DNA of 64,000 bases from Luidia sarsii (GCA_949987565.1 OX465104.1:13756241-13820240); one strand, 5' to 3'. Shown: positions 11,635-24,237, counted from the stretch's first letter. Notes: generated by a model from the letters alone, not told the origin. Numbers and translations: made by a program.

Positions 11635-12049
11635 CATGTACACGATGATTGCCCATTCCCCCCCCCCCCCTCCTCTCAACATCTTTGTCCGGCACTTACA
11701 GCTACACGGTCTGGGGGAGTTGATAGCGATTGGGGATTCTTTGACTCATCTGTCTCGCTCTCTGCTCTGGAGGGGAAGGGGGCTGAACAAAGCGACTCTG
11801 TCAAGGCGGATGCTGCCTATGAAAGGGTCTGAGGTTGCAGACAGATGCCGATTGTTCTTTTGTAGTCAACAGTAGGGGTCAGACTCCCTTCATGGAAGCG
11901 TAACTATCTTCTTTGAAACCCCCCCCCCAATCATATCTGATCCAATCCCCCCCCCTGTAGTCAACAGTAGGGGTTAGACTCCCTTCATGGAAGCGTAACT
12001 ACACATGTATCTTCTTTGAATCCCCCCCCCCCCCCCCGCTACGTGCAGC
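11635..12049. repeat. Two-copy direct repeat of about 95 bp
   Basis: The block GTAGTCAACAGTAGGGGTC through CTTCATGGAAGCGTAACT, CTTCTTTGAA and a poly-C run occurs at about 11862-11955 and again at about 11958-12038, with a short insertion in the second. Poly-C runs near 11660 and 12025. No gene. Confidence 0.75.
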
Positions 12050-12482
12050 TTGGGGGTCACACAGAGTGGATGTAGCTTTTCAAGTCAAACAAACAAAGGA
12101 AAAACTGACTGTGAACTTTTGAACAAAAATTGGTCAAAGAAAACTTTGAACGAGACCTCTGGATTGAAATATCCAGTGCTCTTCCATCTGAGCAATTCAG
12201 CCCTTAGATGGTGGCCTCCCCTACTAGTCTTTGCCGGGGTGGGGGCGCCAGTCAGAAGCAATTCAACCATTAACTGCCGTATATCTCCAGGGATCACACC
12301 CCCGCTTTCATTCAGATGCAAACAACCAATTGTTGTAAAGCTGGCTACGGCAGCTCAGGGATCTCACAAAGTGGATGCAGCTTTTTTAATTCAATTCAAA
12401 CAAACCAAGGAAAAACTGACTGGGAACTTTTGAACCAATTGAATTGAATTTGTTCCAAAGTTCCCAGTCAGTTTTTCCTTTG
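12050..12482 (-). mobile_element. S1 SINE units in head-to-tail tandem
   Basis: Read on the minus strand, the S1 tail (CAGTCAGTTTTTCC) is followed by the S1 head (AAAGCTGCATCCACTTTG), the full upstream module, a tRNA-like module at about 12150-12215, another tail with CAGTCAGTTTTTCC near 12094 and the beginning of the next head (GCTACATCCACTCTGTG). The repeat period is about 320 bp. Near 12412-12475 the tail motif appears as an inverted pair around AATTGAATTGAATT. The A box is kept; the B box is degraded. Confidence 0.8.
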
Positions 12483-13612
12483 ACTAGCGAAAAAACTCTT
12501 AAACTTTCGCAAAAGCAAAGTGTGCTTGCTTTGGAAGAGCAATGATGAGACAAGATCGGACTACAGTCGAAAGTTGGGACCTTTCTGAACGTAGAACCTT
12601 TCTAAAAGGCAGGTTCTTTTAGCAGGGCCGTCCTGAAAGTCTTTGTCTGCCTCTCTGCAAAGCAAATAAGGATTGAGGTGCAGACAGGCAGGCAGGCTCT
12701 GGTTTTTATTAAGGTACCTTCTCAGTAGCACAAGACATCGCGATCCACTTTTTTTAAATTTTGAATGATGTGTGAACGGTGAAATCACACAAACACTCGC
12801 GATTTGAATTAGGACCCAAAAGAGACTTCATCACAGACATTGTGCTTTGGCTCAGTGTTGCTTCATGATGACGAAGAGGTTTGGTATGCTAGTGACAGAG
12901 AGTCTGTCTGTCTGGATGCACGGTTGCATAGCAGTCTTTTTTTGTGGTCGTTGCGGTCGGCTGGCTTGAGAAAGGGGAAAGGAGGAGACCATATCTGCCA
13001 CAGAAACCATTCTAGTCAAATCAGGGCAGAGACCCCAATGAAGACAAGGAACTTATTGCATTGTTACCACCACCCCTCTCCCTTTTCTTTGGGTCCAGCA
13101 CTAATTGCTGTAGTTCGTTTGAGTTGAGCTGCCTCTCCAATGGGGAGTTGTTAACTGGGAACAAAGGGAGGTCCCATCCTGTGGTCAAGCTCCACCTGCA
13201 CTGGTCAGTCTGTTTGGTCTATTCCATGGTCACTCACCCGCCACTTCCTGGAAATGGCAAGCAGGGTGGGGGGGATGGGGGGGGGTAGGGGGGGTTGAGG
13301 ATGAGAGGTATTTGGATGACCTGGGTCAGCCAGGTGGCAGAAGCAGGTGCTAGGGAGGAAGGGAGGGGGCTGAGAGTGGGACAGCAGGTACCTGGCCTGC
13401 CTGCAGCTGGACTAGCACTGGACTATGGCCAGAGTGGGTCAGGGTCAGTGGTTACTGGACTGATTACTAAACTCAGCCCAATCCTTTAGGTCTAGTTTTG
13501 TTGGAGATTTATAGGGGGGAGGGGAGTTGAGGAGATCACAATTATAAGCATCGAAACGTTCATGCTTCTTGAAAAGTGCTATCACCCAGTGTTTTTATGC
13601 TTCTTGTAGACT
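12483..13612. other. Unclassified non-coding stretch
   Basis: No gene supported. G-rich run at 13264-13300 and a purine-rich stretch to about 13380. No convincing exon. Confidence 0.5.
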
Positions 13613-14080
13613 GCAGCTGTGTTCGCATTGGACTTCTTCTTTTTTCCCGAGACCGTGGGAAACATTCCAATGGGCAAATCTTACCGGCGTCCGCACTTGG
13701 ATTATCGACGTGGGTGGATAACCGCAACGACGGGTAAAACTAAATACAAACTCATGAGACATCGCATCCGCACTGCACTTCCGACTCTGTTAAACCGACC
13801 TGCAGTCGATTTCACCAAACTCATCGTAACTTACGATCAATCGCAGGACGATGAGCGATGCACAGAAACCATACACATCTAATCTATCGCAACTAATTAC
13901 GATGGGTTATCCATCGTAAGTTGAGTTACGATCCATCGTAAGGCTTTGTGAAATCCACCCCTGGTCAGTTTAACCGGGCAGAAATCAGTCGGTTAACTCA
14001 CCCATTCGAGCGGGGTAAGTTACCTCGGAGGAAAGCTTCCTGGGCTGTCCGTGCTAGACTTACATTGGTCAAGTTGCTAG
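13613..14080 (+). mobile_element. Family-A MITE carrying a family-D segment
   Basis: Starts GCTGTGTTCGCATTGGACTT, like the element at 25650, and ends with family-A motifs (GGTCAGTTTAACCGGGCAG, TCGGTTAACTC, GGTAAGTTACCTCGG, GTCCGTGCTAGACTTA). Between them, at about 13808-13967, lies a family-D segment with its own inverted ends (GATTTCACCAAACTCATCG and, inverted, TTTGTGAAATCCACCCCTG) and repeated CATCGTAA motifs. The same arrangement occurs at 43812-44462. Confidence 0.7.
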
Positions 14081-15329
14081 GTTACTCCCCTCCCCCCCCA
14101 AAAAAAAGTCCAGTGTGAACAGGACTAAACACGGCCCTCTACATCATTGTTCATCATATAAAAGGATTCACACTCCCCATCCTGCCCTTTCCTCCTGCTC
14201 CAACCTGCAGAGTCCCTGGATTCCCAGGGGAAATCCAAACTGTCTAATCCCAGCTACCCCATATCCGAATGACATGCCAAAATGCAGGCCAGTTAAAGAA
14301 GAAGAAGAAGAAAAGAAAAAAAACAGTGGAAATTTTAGTCTGGTAGCCATGGCTGACCCCAATATTTAGTGAAGGTGAAACCCTTTAACCCCTCCCCCTT
14401 AACATTGCTACATGAATCATTGAGGACATGTTGGAAATTTTCCACTGTTATCTCTCAACAGATGCCAGCATGTACTTCTTACAAGGTCTAGTCCAATGTG
14501 AAAGCTGCTCAGGGATTGTAAGCCCTCCCCCCCCCCCAAAAGAAAAAAAAAAAATTTTAACTGCCTTTACCCCCTCCCCGAAAGGTCGGTTTTCACCAGG
14601 AGTTACTGAGATCCTATACTTCAAGCTAAAAAAAGAACGAAAGAAAAATTCCAAAACCTGATTGAGAATCCTTGACATTTTCTATCCGTTGTTCCGTTTC
14701 TCTGAAACAACTTTCCGATCTGTATTTTTAGCATCACTTCCAGTTGTCTTTGCATAGCTACGGGATGACAATGGAAACGAAGAGGATGTTACAGATAATG
14801 ATTTTTTATTTTTTATTATTCAAAAGGAAGAGGTTACAAAGGAATTGTGATTGATTTTCAGCGATGTTGCCTCACGCAGAAGGAAGGCAAACGAAAAAAG
14901 CTAAAAAGAGCTGGCTATATTTACGCGGGCATGTCAGCCTTCAGCAGATTTTTTTTTTTTCAATCTGACTCCCCGCTTTTTCATCGAGTCACAAGCGGAC
15001 AAAGGGATCTCGATTTAATGCCGTTTCCGTGAAATTGTTACACTGACTTTTTTTTTTCCTTTTGAGAAGGGTGGGGGAGGGGGGGGGGTTTAGCGACAAG
15101 CCGGTTGGTTTTGATTCACCGAGCGTGAGTTCCGCTGAATTCCAAGCTCTTTGCTAATGATTGCAAGGTTTGAAAAGGCAGAAGTGATCCTCTTGAGTAG
15201 AAGAAAAAACACCTTCTTTCTGTTCCCCTTCATCTCTCTTCTTCCCCTTGGTGGGTAGGATTATCGGCAAGATGCATTGACTCTTACCTGGGGAGGTGAG
15301 GGAGGGTGTTCAAGCATGAATACCTGGCT
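14081..15329. other. Unclassified, homopolymer-rich
   Basis: No gene supported. C8-A8 junction at 14093-14108, C11 then A-rich at 14527-14554, T-runs near 14950 and 15050, G-run at 15078-15088. Confidence 0.5.
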
Positions 15330-15497
15330 ATCTGTCTTTGTCTCTCTTCTCTCTCTCTGTCCCTCCCTCCCTCTAGTTCTCTCTCTCTCTCTCCCTCCTT
15401 CTAGTTCTCTCTCTCCACCTCTCTCTCTCTCTCTCTCTAGTTCTCTCTCACCTTCTCTCTCTCCCTAGTTCTCTCTCCCTCATTATCTCTCTCTAGT

Positions 15498-15528
<31 letters not shown>

Positions 15529-16095
15529 GTCTCAGTCTGTCTCTCTTTCTGTCTCTCTCTCCCTCTACCTGCATGTCTGTCTCCCTCCCCCTTTCCTCTT
15601 CCCCTTTCTCTGTTTCTCTCCTACTCCTCTCCCCACTCCCCTTTTTTGTCTCTCTGTCTCTCACTCACCTGCTCTATCTGTCTCTATCTCCCACTTCGTA
15701 CCCCCTTCTCTCCATCTATCTCTGCCTGTCTCTCAACCTCTCTCTCTCTCCCTCACTACCTCTCCCTCCCTCTCCCTCTTTCTTGCTATCTTTCTTTCAG
15801 TTTCTCTCTCTCCCCCTCCCCCCCCCCCTCTCTCCACCTCTCTCTCTCTCCCCCTCTTTCTCGTTTTCCCCCTCCCTCTCCCTCTCTTTCTCCTCCCCTA
15901 TTTTTTTTCTCTTTCTCTCCTCTTTCCTCCCAACCGACTCTTCCTTACTACCCTCTGTGTCTCTTTCTTCTCTCAATGTATAATATTTCTTCCCTAGTTC
16001 CCCCCTCCCTCTTTTCCTCTCCCCACTCCTCTTCATCTCCTCACCCTGTATCTATCCCTTTTCCACTCACCCCACCCTCTCTCTCTACCTGTTTC
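15330..16095. repeat. Long CT-rich polypyrimidine tract
   Basis: About 760 bp of nearly pure C/T on the plus strand with TCTCTAGTTCTC, TCTGTC and CCCTCTC variants. The 136- and 198-codon frames are Ser/Leu/Pro repeat. Confidence 0.9.
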
Positions 16096-17799
16096 CCCTC
16101 TGCAGGCAAATGGGTAGGTCCCTGGAAATTCCAGGAAGAGGTGGTTATAGGGGGTGGGGGTAATGAGGCCGATTGCCCCCCCCCCAGCATAATTGGCAGT
16201 GAGTGCTTTCTGTGTGTAGTGGGTGTGCTAGGTGAGGAGTAGGAGGGGGGGGGGGTCTGTTGGTGTTCAGTGTGTGTGAATAGGTATGTGGGTTGCTACA
16301 AGCCTGCTGCAGTCACTCAGTAAGGGTAGGCTGGGGATAGAGGCTGACACAAGAGCTAGCCTGGCCGCCAGCCCATTGATAGCCTGGACCGCAGAGCACA
16401 AGGCTCAGTGTCTAGAAACTCAGCATCCATCCCAGGTCTCTTTCCACAAAAAACAAGGCTGGGGGAAATAGGCAGCAGCCCGCTCCCCCCCCCAACATCT
16501 ACATCAACCAGCAGCTGAAAATACAGTTTGTAGGGCTCCATTTCTTTCGTTGCTGGCCCTTGTTGATGTTCAAGCTCTGTTTTACCATCAGGATATAGAT
16601 CGGAAACCTGTAGCCTCAAGACTTCAGTAATAGAGTCACTGTTTTGTTGCCCTCAGATGCATGTCCAAACCCTAGTACATGTACATGTAGTAGTAAAAAG
16701 CCAGAGCCACCGCTGTTTTGAAAAAATAAAACACTTCAGATTGTCGACTGAAAGTAACCAGGTTTTCTTTTTCCTTTTTTCATTTACCCCTTCCCCCCCC
16801 CCCCCGGTTTTATTTGAGTTAGACCACGCTGAAAAGCTTTCCCCCTCTCCTATCCTCAACATCACCAACTTTCCCCCAGGCAAAAAAAAAAAACCCGTTC
16901 AGATCCTATACCTGTACCTTGAAGGAAGGAATAACTTCGTTAAGGGGGAGGAAGGTTTTATTTGCAGTGGAAATTAGGTTTTGCCACGGTTTTATCAGGT
17001 TTTCTTTTTCAAACCAACTGACGGTATAGAAAAAAACAGAGGACTCAGACTCAAGTCCCAGTCCAACTTTTCTTTGCCATTTAATTTTTTTTTTTAACTC
17101 TGAGTGCAGGTAAAAGGAAGTGCCTTTACTATGCCTAGGCTCACGGTCCCGGATATTGTGTAAAAAAAATGGTCAAGTCAGTCTAACAAGTAACAGGATG
17201 TAGTGCAGTGGTGGAAGTTGTTGGCACAGTATCGATCAATTAAGCACATTTTATTTTCACCCTTCGCATCCATTTAATTTTCGGTGGAATATAAAAGGTT
17301 CAAAGTGCCCCCACAGCCCCTTGCCTGTTTTGTTAGCAAAGCCTTGCAAAAACTTGGTGGCTTCTTTTTTTTTTAAGGGGGGGGGGGCTTTGGCTTACAG
17401 GGCATGAATGGTTTCTGTTGTTCCCTTTATTGGAAGGGGAGCTGTGGTTTTCCTGCTTGCCCAATTCTGGGAAAACTCCAGAGATGTGTTTTTGTTTTTG
17501 TTTTGGTTTTGTTTTTTTTGGTTTTTGGTTTTTTTTTTACATTTTCATCCTCACGTTTGTTGAAGAATTTCTTTACTCCTTTCTTTCCCTCCCCAACATT
17601 TTCATTAGGTACATTCCCACGAGGATTTTTTTTTCTTGTAAAAAAACCACCAGCCAACCTTTATTACCGACATTGTTTTGTTCCGATGAAATTGCAAAGA
17701 AAGCATGGTTTGAGTCACAAACAATGGCCAGCACAAAGAGTCAGAAATGGTTGGAGCCTCCACAGATGAAACGTGAACCAGCGCTCAGGAAATGAGTAG
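16096..17799. other. Unclassified non-coding stretch
   Basis: No gene supported. A B-box-like patch at 17050-17085 (CAAGTCCCAGTCCAAC then TTTTCTTTGCC) is a small S1 SINE tail fragment. Poly-C at 16793-16804; T-run then G10 at 17366-17391. Frames of about 120 codons at 17404-17795 overlap in two phases and have no domain. Confidence 0.5.
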
Positions 17800-18135
17800 G
17801 GGCGTTTCCACTTTGCAATTTGTCGCGATTTGATTAAAAATCCAGGGTTGCTCGCGTCAAGCACAGCAAAAATTTGCGACGGAAAAAAATTGCGAGCCGA
17901 TTGTGGTTAGCAATTGCGGTCAGTCCTTGGGTGTGGCACATGCAGGGAGACGCATAAAGAAGCGCGGCATATCAGTCAGACCGCGAGCAATGCATTGTGG
18001 GATTAGAAAAGTCTCAGTAATAAATCGCGATTCGTCAAATCCCACTAATAATCGCGTTGTTTTTGTGTCCACGCACTCAGAGACAGGTGGAGTTTGAATC
18101 GCGATCCAAATGATCACGTTTTTCTTTAGGGGGAC
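17800..18135 (-). mobile_element. Family-B MITE, inverted orientation
   Basis: Contains, in reverse orientation to 22034-22471, GCGTTTCCACTTTGC, GCGAGCCGATTGTGGTTAGC, GCATTGTGGGATTAGAAAAG, CAAATCCCACTAATAATCGC, GAGTTTGAATCGCGATCC and GGGGGACAGTGACG. Internal block lost or diverged. No coding. Confidence 0.75.
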
Positions 18136-19246
18136 AGTGACGTTTGACTCCGGGAAGTTGACAACAGTGCATTAAGTGCCGTATATCTGCAGGGATCGAT
18201 GCCCCCTTTTTCATTCAGATGCGTACAGCAATTGGTGATAAACTTGGCTACAGCAATTAGATTCTTTTTGTGGTTTTTTTTTTATGACAGTTGGTGATAT
18301 TCAGTATCCCTCCCCCCCCCCCCCCGGATTTTTGATTAATACCATGTATTCATGTAATAAATAAAACAGTCTCCATTCCTCCCACGCACTTCAAAATTAG
18401 AAACAGAAAAGCAATTTACTTCCCAAAATAAAGTGGAAAATCATTTAGCTGAATCGGAAATGGACGGTTTTTAATTTGTCTTTTTAGTCTATTGCAAAGT
18501 AGAGCCAGGTGTTGTTGTTTTTTCCTGAAAGAAAAAAAAATGTCGCAAGCTTCAGATTTTTTTCATAATGTGTTGAGTTGGCCACAACTTTCTGAAATTA
18601 CATGTAAATAAGCATCACATTATTAAAAGGTAAATCAGATGTTAGTGATATTGATTATGAGTGGCAGGAGTGTATCAATTCTGAAAGCCGTTTTTTATCT
18701 GAATCTAAGGATGGATGGTTGTTTTGTGGTACAAACACAAACGTGCTCTATTGCACAGTGGAAGAGGCTAGCTCTGACATTGGACTTCTCGGCAAGCATT
18801 TGATGGAAATCGTGATTAACTCTCGGATGTGATGGAGTGCATGATGCTATTTACTCTCCTCAATTGGGTCTGATTCCTATTTGGTCGCCGAATTACCAGG
18901 AAATCCCAGCGCTGGTATCACATTGCCCTTGGCGTGTACGTTCACATGCTTGAAATAGCACCACGGCAGAGCTATGTAGGTAATTGTATGATATATGCGA
19001 CCTTTGAATAAGTGTTCCCCCCCCCCTGATAAGATCACTATTTGGGCACTGATTCCAAATCAGTCACACAATGGCTTGGGAGGCAATGCCTTGAGGCTCT
19101 ATGGGTCTTCTAGTTCTACACATGTGTGTTACATGCAGGGAAGGGGCCCTACAGGAAGGAGCTCGTCCAGTCAATTAGGCGCCCATTCCTAGATGGTCCG
19201 TAAACTAGAACAAGACAAGAATGCTATTGTGCATATCCTATTGCCC
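18136..19246. other. SINE fragment, then unclassified DNA
   Basis: At about 18165-18260 an inverted S1 fragment (AGTGCCGTATATCTGCAGGG, TTCATTCAGATGCG, CTTGGCTACAGCA). The rest, including T-runs at 18280 and a poly-C at 18312-18325, shows no gene. Confidence 0.55.
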
Positions 19247-20070
19247 CTCCCCTCCCCACCTATCCCATCCCATCCCATCCCATCCCATCCCCTCCCCTCC
19301 CCTCCTATCCCTCCCCATCCCATCCCATCCCCTCCTATCCCATCCCATCCCATCCCATCCCCTCCCCTCTTATCCCATCCCATCCATCCCATCCCCTCCC
19401 ATCCTATCCCCTCCTATCCCATCCCATCCCATCCCATCCCATCCCATCCCATCCCATCCCATCCCCTCCCCTCCCATCCATCCCATCCCATCCCCTCCCC
19501 TCCCCTCCCATCCCCTCCCATCCCATCCCCTACCATCCCATCCCATCCCATCCCATCCCATCCCCTCCCATCCCCTCCCATCCCCTCCCATCCCGTCCCA
19601 TCCCATCCCATCCCCTCCCATCCCCTCCCATCCCATCCAATCCCATCCCATCCCATCCCCTCCCCTCCCCTCCCATCCCATCCAATCCCATCCCCTCCCA
19701 TCCCCTCCCATCCCGTCCCATCCCATCCCATCCCCTCCCATCCCCTCCCATCCCATCCAATCCCATCCCATCCCCTCCCCTCCCCTCCCCTCCCATCCCA
19801 TCCCATCCCATCCCATCCAATCCCATCCCCTCCCATCCCCTCCCATCCCATCCCATCCCATCCCATCCAATCCCATCCCATCCCATCCCCTCCCCTCCCC
19901 TCCCCTCCCCTCCCATCCCATCCCATCCCCTCCCATCCCCTCCCATCCCATCCCATCCCATCCCATCCAATCCCATCCCATCCCATCCCCTCCCCTCCCC
20001 TCCCCTCCCATCCCATCCCATCCCCTCCCATCCCATCCCATCCCATCCCATCCCATCCCATCCCTTCCCC
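19247..20070. repeat. CCATC/CCCTC pentanucleotide array
   Basis: About 820 bp of 5-bp units, mainly CCATC and CCCTC with rarer CCAATC, CCGTC and CTATC markers. Marker units recur at 120-bp spacing (for example the CCCGTCCC marker near 19594 and 19714), indicating higher-order duplication of 24 units. A 5-bp unit without stops keeps frames open on both strands (up to 326 codons), so these frames are not genes. Confidence 0.95.
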
Positions 20071-22033
20071 CAGGCCTGACACACAACATATCTCCCTCCA
20101 GCCATGCTCCCACCATCCTCCACGCTCCCACTCACTCCAGCTACTCTTTTTTCTTGACTCCATGGATTCATAATGCATGACCTGTGCATATTTGCAAGGA
20201 CAAGGCACATATGAGAACAGATGTTTCTGACATAGCCTGCTCCCCCTCCACTCTCCGCATCTCCATAGATACAGTCGACCCTGGATCTATCTATTGACAT
20301 TTTGTAATTTTATGATATATGTATTTTTTTCAGTGGGGGGAGGGGGCATACTTTCTTGGAAATCAGGCACATATGCCATTTGTTATTTGCGGCTCACTGC
20401 GTGAATCAGATTCATTGCAGGATATTTTTTTTTTCTGAGTTGGTAATTGAGTTTGCCTCCTGGGAGGTTTTTTCCCCCCTCCTTTTAGCCGGAGTTTGTT
20501 TTGATCTCTCTGTGTTCTGTGTTCTCTGATACGGAGGATTCTTCCCCCTTTGTACCCCCCCTCCTTGTCTGGCAGATTTGTTTTCCTTCTCATTCCATTA
20601 CTTCACTGATTCCAGAAAAGTCGGAAGAGAGAGAGAAACGTTTATGGAATTGTTTGTTTTAACAGATTGTATTTGGTGTGTGTTGTTGTTTTGGGTAGGT
20701 AGTCTGGGGGGTTTTTTGGTTTTTTTTCCGCTTCATTTCCAGAGAAGCAGGTGTGCTAGTGGACTCATTCAGGAGAATTTCAGGCACTCCGGGTGGTGGG
20801 GGGGGGGGAATTCCCCCCAAATTTGGATTGTTTTTTATTTTTTATTCTAGGCTTTCAGGTGACCCTTGTTTCATTACCAAATCAGTGGAAATATTTTTTT
20901 TCTGCTGTCCTCAAAGTGCAGATTTTTCACGGTTTGGTCATTCATATTTTCTGGCGGAATTCTTCTAATCATTCAATTCACACGTAAGTCAATGATATTG
21001 TCAACTGACTCAAAGGTTTGTGCGTTTTGATCCTTGCAGAAATCTGTTTTTGGTCTTGTTGTAGAGTCATGCTTTTGAGAGGAGTTTGACTTTCCCTTTG
21101 ATCTCTCCCCTCCCTTGTCACTGACTATCTTCTGGTGGTTTCTCCTACGTCAAGTTGTGGTAGGGTTAACACCAACATGTCAAAAACTTCTGGTAACTGG
21201 AAATTAAAGGGAAAAAAAATACACTTTTTGTTAGAGATCCCAGGAGGACCTCTCTGTGCCTGTAAAAAGGCCAAGTTGGATCAAACTCTGGGGCCTACTG
21301 ACGTTTTTCAGCTTTCATCCCAAAGAACTGTTTGTTTTATAGATAACCTCTCTCTAAACAGCCACTTAGATTAGAAAATCCGTGTCCTCAATTATTTTTC
21401 CCTCTCTTAGGAAAAATCAACCAACCAACCAAACAGACAAAAATGAATTGGAAAAACAAAATTCATCTTGGCCCAATTTTGTAACTGTAGACAGCCCAAG
21501 GGAGTGGATTACTGTTGAATAAACGATTTCATGCTTGGTTTCCCTGGCACAATCCTTCCCTACAACCCCCATCCCAAAAAAACAAAAAAAACAAAAAAAA
21601 AACCACCCAAAACAATTAGGGAATGGTGTCCCCTTAATGCCATTTATCATTATCTGACAATCCATATTATCCCTAATGGCCTATAAATCCTGTTGTCAGC
21701 TGCAGTGCTCTTGTCCATTTTTCAAAAGTGACCTGGAGTGGGGGAGGTTGTGAATTGGCATGAGAAAGAAAAGCATTTGGTGATCAGCTCATTCAGCTTG
21801 CATCCTCCAAAAAATAAAAGCACTGTTTTTAGGCCAGCATATTTCAAACAAATCAAGGAAAAATGGACTGAGAAACAGTTTTTTTGGGGAAAAAATAATG
21901 GCAATGAAAATTTGACTGGACCTGGGACTTGAACCCGAGGCTACTGCTTGTTCAGGAGTGTATTTCCCCCTGAGGGAGTAGATACCTGGTATGAGTGTGA
22001 ATCTGAGGCAGGTTTTGACCGATACCGGCCATA
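20071..22033. other. Non-coding, with an S1 SINE remnant
   Basis: At 21845-21945 there is an inverted S1 tail and B box (CAAGGAAAAATGGACTGAG, then GGACTTGAACCCGAGG). Otherwise T/G-rich sequence with runs near 20720 and 20806 and no supported gene. Confidence 0.55.
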
Positions 22034-22471
22034 GGTCCATTTCCACTGTCCCCAAAAGCCTGCCATTTGAATCGCGATTCAAACTCCACTTGTTTGTGCT
22101 TGTGGACGATTAATAAGCACGATTAATATAATGAGCACGATTACTAGTGGGATTTGAATCGCGATTCTGACTCCACTATTAGTTAGACTTTTCCAAAGAA
22201 CTGCGGGTTTTTTTTTGCGATGCAGTGTGTGTGGGAATCGCATCGGGTTTTTTTTTTTAAACCCTACAATTCAACACTCGCGCTCTGATTGACAGGAAGT
22301 GTTATATGTCTGACTGCATCGACCACCCTCAAGGACACACCCACCATTTGACCACAGCTGCTAACCAGAATCAGCTCGCGATTTTGTTGGCCTGTGTGAA
22401 TGCGAGCAAAAAAACAAACAGTTTTTGAATCGCAATTCAAATCGTGATTATTTGGACAGTGGAAATGGCCC
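22034..22471 (+). mobile_element. Family-B MITE, complete copy
   Basis: Ends are GGTCCATTTCCACTGTCC and, inverted, GGACAGTGGAAATGGCC; subterminal pairs TTTGAATCGCGATTCAAAC and TTTTTGAATCGCAATTCAAA repeat the motif inside. About 438 bp, no coding. The short target duplication (possibly TAG) is uncertain. Copies: 6624, 17800, 39157 and 50045. Confidence 0.85.
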
Positions 22472-22507
22472 TAGCGCTTGCTGAGTTTGTCACTCGGGTC
22501 AGCGTAG

Positions 22508-22957
22508 AGCCGCGTCCGCACTGGACTTAAAATGGGTAAACTAACCGAGCAAATGGGTAAATTGACCATTATAAGTACAGTGCGGCAGCCCAGGTAATTT
22601 GCCTCCCAGGTAACTTACCCTACTCCAGTGGGTAACCGACCAACTTCTGCCCGGTTAAATTGACCAGGTCAGTTTAACCGAGTCGATAAGTCCAATCCGG
22701 ACACGACGTCTCGGTTAACGACTCGGTAAAAAACCACATCCGGCGCCCCGCACGTTACGTTACTATATGCAAGACTCGTGCGGGCCCAGGGTAACAACGT
22801 GTTTGTGTATCTAGAGTACATGCACATGTACATGAGTCGGTTAGTTTTACCCATCGTCTCGGTTAGTTTACCCGAGTCGAAAAGTCCAAGTGCGGACGCC
22901 TGGAAGATTTACCCATTGGAATGTTACCCATGGGCTCGGTAAAAAATAAGTCCGCTT
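22508..22957 (+). mobile_element. Family-A MITE, right end partly deleted
   Basis: Starts AGCCGCGTCCGCACTGGACT after TAG (22505-22507). Interior is built from many direct and inverted copies of GGTAAACTAACCGAG-like motifs and CGGACACGACGTCTCGG. The right terminus is shortened to AATAAGTCCGCT and followed by TAG within TTAG (22957-22960). Confidence 0.85.
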
Positions 22958-23174
22958 TAGAGTATCAGTATTTTTTTTTTGATGACCTTAATGACCTTCT
23001 TTTGCCCGTATGCCCTTATGCAAGGCACCCGACGAAATGCTCTCTGAATAACACGTGATTCCGAAATGGAACTAATATCTCATTCAATTATGGGAAAACG
23101 GTTGCTCCAAAGACTCCCTCTGGGACATGTGAAGGCTGCACTTCTCCCATTAGAATGAAGGGCAAGGCTCTCTA

Positions 23175-23206
<32 letters not shown>

Positions 23207-23427
23207 AATCTGTCTTTCTTCTGACAAAGGAGGATGTTCTACAATGAATGATAGATGAGGATTCTGAAGTGGAACTAATGCTCCACCAATGACGTTCATT
23301 GTCCCTCAAAAGACTAGACTTGTATCTCCTCAGATATGAATATATATACACCCCACTTCTCTCTTTAGATTGGAGGGCAAGGTTCTCTCTCTCCCCCTCT
23401 GTTTTGTTCCCAGGACCCAAGAACTAT
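22958..23427. repeat. Copy 1 of a local segmental repeat
   Basis: From about 23155 to 23400: GAAGGGCAAGGCTCTCT, a CT tract, GACAAAGGAGGATGTTC, GATGAGGATTCTGAAG, ATGACGTTCATTGTCCCTC, ACTCCTCAGATATGAA-like and a second GAGGGCAAGGTTCTCTC. The same order returns at 24238-24306 (partial) and 24843-25110, so an approximately 250-bp unit was duplicated locally. Confidence 0.75.
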
Positions 23428-23753
23428 AGCCGCGTCCGCACTGGACTTAAAATGGGTAAACTAACCGAGCAAATGGGTAAATTGACCATTTTAAGTCCAG
23501 TGCGGACAGCTCAGGAAGTTTTCCTCCCAGGTAACTTTCCCGACTCAAATGGGTAGTTTAAACGACCAACTTCTGCCCGGTTGAATTGATCAGGTCAGTT
23601 TAACCGAGCCGAAAAGTCCAGTCCGGACACGACTTCTTGGTAAACGACTCGTTAAAAAACCACATCCGGTCCAGCGCCGGTGGTGAAAGGTCACCACGAA
23701 AGTGCCCTCATGCATTTGTTTGCGCCAGTCGGTTAGTTTTACCGATCGTCCCC
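23428..23753 (+). mobile_element. Family-A MITE, truncated by microsatellite
   Basis: Starts AGCCGCGTCCGCACTGGACT and follows the 24307 copy closely to GCGCCAGTCGGTTAGTTTTAC. There, where the complete copy continues with GTCGTCTCGGTTAG, this one passes straight into a CCCCTCCC/CCCTCT tract. The right half of the element is missing. Confidence 0.85.
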
Positions 23754-24237
23754 TTCCCCCTCCCCCGTCCCCTCCCCCCTCACCCTCCCCTCTTCCTCTC
23801 CCTCTCCCCCTCCCTCTCCCTCTCTCTCTCCCCCTCCACCTCCCTCTCCTCTCCCTCTCCCTCCCCCTCCCCCTCCCCCCTCCCCCCTCCCTCTCCCTCT
23901 CCCTCTCCCTCTCCCTCTCCCTCTCCCTCTCCCCTCTCCCTCTCCCTCTCCCCCCTCTCTCCCCCCTCCCTCTCCCTCTCCCTTTCCCTTTCCCTCTCCC
24001 TCTCCCTCTCCCCCTCCCTCTCCCTCTCCCTCTCCCTCTCCCTCTCCCTCTCCCTCTCCCCCTCCCTCTCCCTCTCCCTCTCCCTCTCCCTCTCCCTCTC
24101 CCTCTCCCTTTCCCTCTCCCTCTCCCTCTCCCTATCCCTCCCTCTCCCTCTCCCTCTCCCTCTCCCTCCCCCTCTCCCTCTCCCTCTCCCTCTCCCTCTC
24201 CCTCTCCCTCTCCCTCTCCCTCTCCCTCTCCCTCTCC
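23754..24237. repeat. CCCTCT hexanucleotide array
   Basis: About 480 bp, mostly perfect CTCCCT repeats with C-rich interruptions at the left. Frames of about 200-220 codons (Ser-Pro, Leu-Pro or Gly-Glu/Gly-Arg) are repeat artefacts. Confidence 0.95.

Noticed and set aside
11261..11695. 144-codon minus-strand frame
   Set aside because: Lies inside a MITE with inverted ends and extends into a poly-C run; no similarity to a transposase visible.
19193..20300. Open frames of 250-326 codons on both strands
   Set aside because: They coincide with a stop-free pentanucleotide array; the peptides are pure Ser-His-Pro-Ile-Pro or Gly-Trp-Asp-Gly-Met repeats in every frame.
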